From positions 620,001 through 684,000 of the forward strand of contig OY720632.1 of assembly GCA_963169105.1 (NCBI GenBank): a stretch of 64,000 bases of DNA, read 5' to 3'. How positions within the stretch are numbered: position 1 is the first letter of the stretch; the number at the start of each line of letters is the position of its first letter. The stretch comes from Ceriagrion tenellum (Eukaryota > Arthropoda > Insecta > Odonata > Coenagrionidae). Positions 63,888 to 64,000 of this stretch are shown here, one piece after another. The position numbers and the translations under genes are program-made. Below the pieces are notes generated by a model. That model saw nothing but the letters and a program-made list of their open reading frames with translations. It was not told where the DNA came from and ran no database searches.

Positions 63888-64000
63888 GTGCATCGAGAAA
63901 GCTCCAACGAAGACTATCACTATCGCGTTCGATGCCTATTCCCGAAAATTCTAGGATCGGTCTGTTTCCGCCACCGAAAACGTCCTCAAAATGACACCTT
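63888..64000 (+). repeat. Partial satellite monomer at right edge
   Basis: This is the first 113 bases of a monomer, with the TTTCCGCCAC variant. It carries AAGACTATC in place of AAGCCTATC, a change seen elsewhere only in the monomer at 61462. The array continues beyond the window. Confidence 0.95.

Larger units (their letters stand above)
1..64000 (+). repeat. Tandem satellite DNA array, 346-bp monomer, spans entire window
   Basis: The same unit repeats head to tail without interruption: 184 complete copies from 168 to 63887 plus a partial copy at each end. Copies differ mainly by a limited set of shared point changes and small indels, so many sites act as diagnostic variants: TTTCGGCCAC / TTTCCGCCAC / TTTCCGCCGC, CCACTCG / CCACACG, CAGAATAT / CAGAGTAT, TTATTTAAAT / TTATTAAAAT, and CGCGGAGCG / CGCGCAGCG. 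No inverted copy, spacer or foreign insertion was seen. Every stretch over 300 bases here is satellite and nothing else. Known biology: long gene-free arrays with monomers near one or two nucleosome lengths are typical of eukaryotic centromeric, pericentromeric and subtelomeric heterochromatin. Which of these applies, and in which species, cannot be decided from the sequence. Confidence 0.98.

Noticed and set aside
1..64000. CRISPR array
   Set aside because: Repeats are 346 bp and abut directly, with no unique spacers, leader or cas genes.
1..64000. Ribosomal DNA spacer, 5S array or tRNA cluster
   Set aside because: No rRNA-like conserved core or tRNA cloverleaf in the monomer. The only hints are a lone B-box-like word and an imperfect A-box-like word.
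1..64000. Repetitive protein gene or bacterial long tandem-repeat adhesin
   Set aside because: The period is out of frame, stops occur in all frames, and there is no flanking secretion or anchor region.

Overview
The whole 64 kb window is one uninterrupted head-to-tail satellite DNA array. I find no protein-coding gene, RNA gene, transposon or single-copy sequence. Taking the conserved GTGCATCGAG as the phase point, there are 184 complete monomers from 168 to 63887. A partial monomer lies at each end (1-167 and 63888-64000). The basic monomer is 346 bp, and the length exceptions account exactly for the total. They are 18 monomers of 350 bp, one of 349 (15424), one of 352 (57992), eight of 345 (19929, 22004, 24422, 26497, 27880, 43459, 50382, 56959), three of 343 (23733, 28225, 40690) and two of 342 (50727, 57650). 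All monomers point the same way.

A megabase-style, gene-free tandem array with layered duplications indicates a eukaryotic chromosome: centromeric, pericentromeric, subtelomeric or other heterochromatin. The species cannot be identified from sequence alone. A short stretch resembles motifs I remember from plant centromeric satellites, which is weak evidence. The monomer is about 48% GC, AC-rich on the + strand and enriched in CpG (34 per monomer, observed/expected about 1.8). The CpG excess is unusual for a satellite expected to be methylated.

Layout: (A) about 1-9.9 kb is fairly uniform, has no CGCGCAGCG variant, and contains a 2088-bp-offset and a 3118-bp-offset duplication. (B) about 9.2-19.6 kb has mixed variants, including a tandem pair of apparently identical monomers. 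(C) 19583-28567 is a 13-monomer block of 4493 bp present twice in tandem, with its own monomer subfamily (CATCAAAAAAGC). (D) about 28.6-43 kb largely replays the monomer order of 9.2-16.5 kb, shifted by 21.8-23.2 kb. (E) 43-58 kb holds nested recent duplications with offsets of 1730, 5189 and 6923 bp. (F) 58-64 kb is mixed, with private indels.

A 1042-bp three-monomer cassette recurs 12 times across zones A, B, D, E and F. No single fixed higher-order repeat explains the array. It reads as a history of unequal exchange and segmental duplication at several scales, with local patch-like replacement. Any function, such as centromere, nucleosome phasing or transcription, is inference only.
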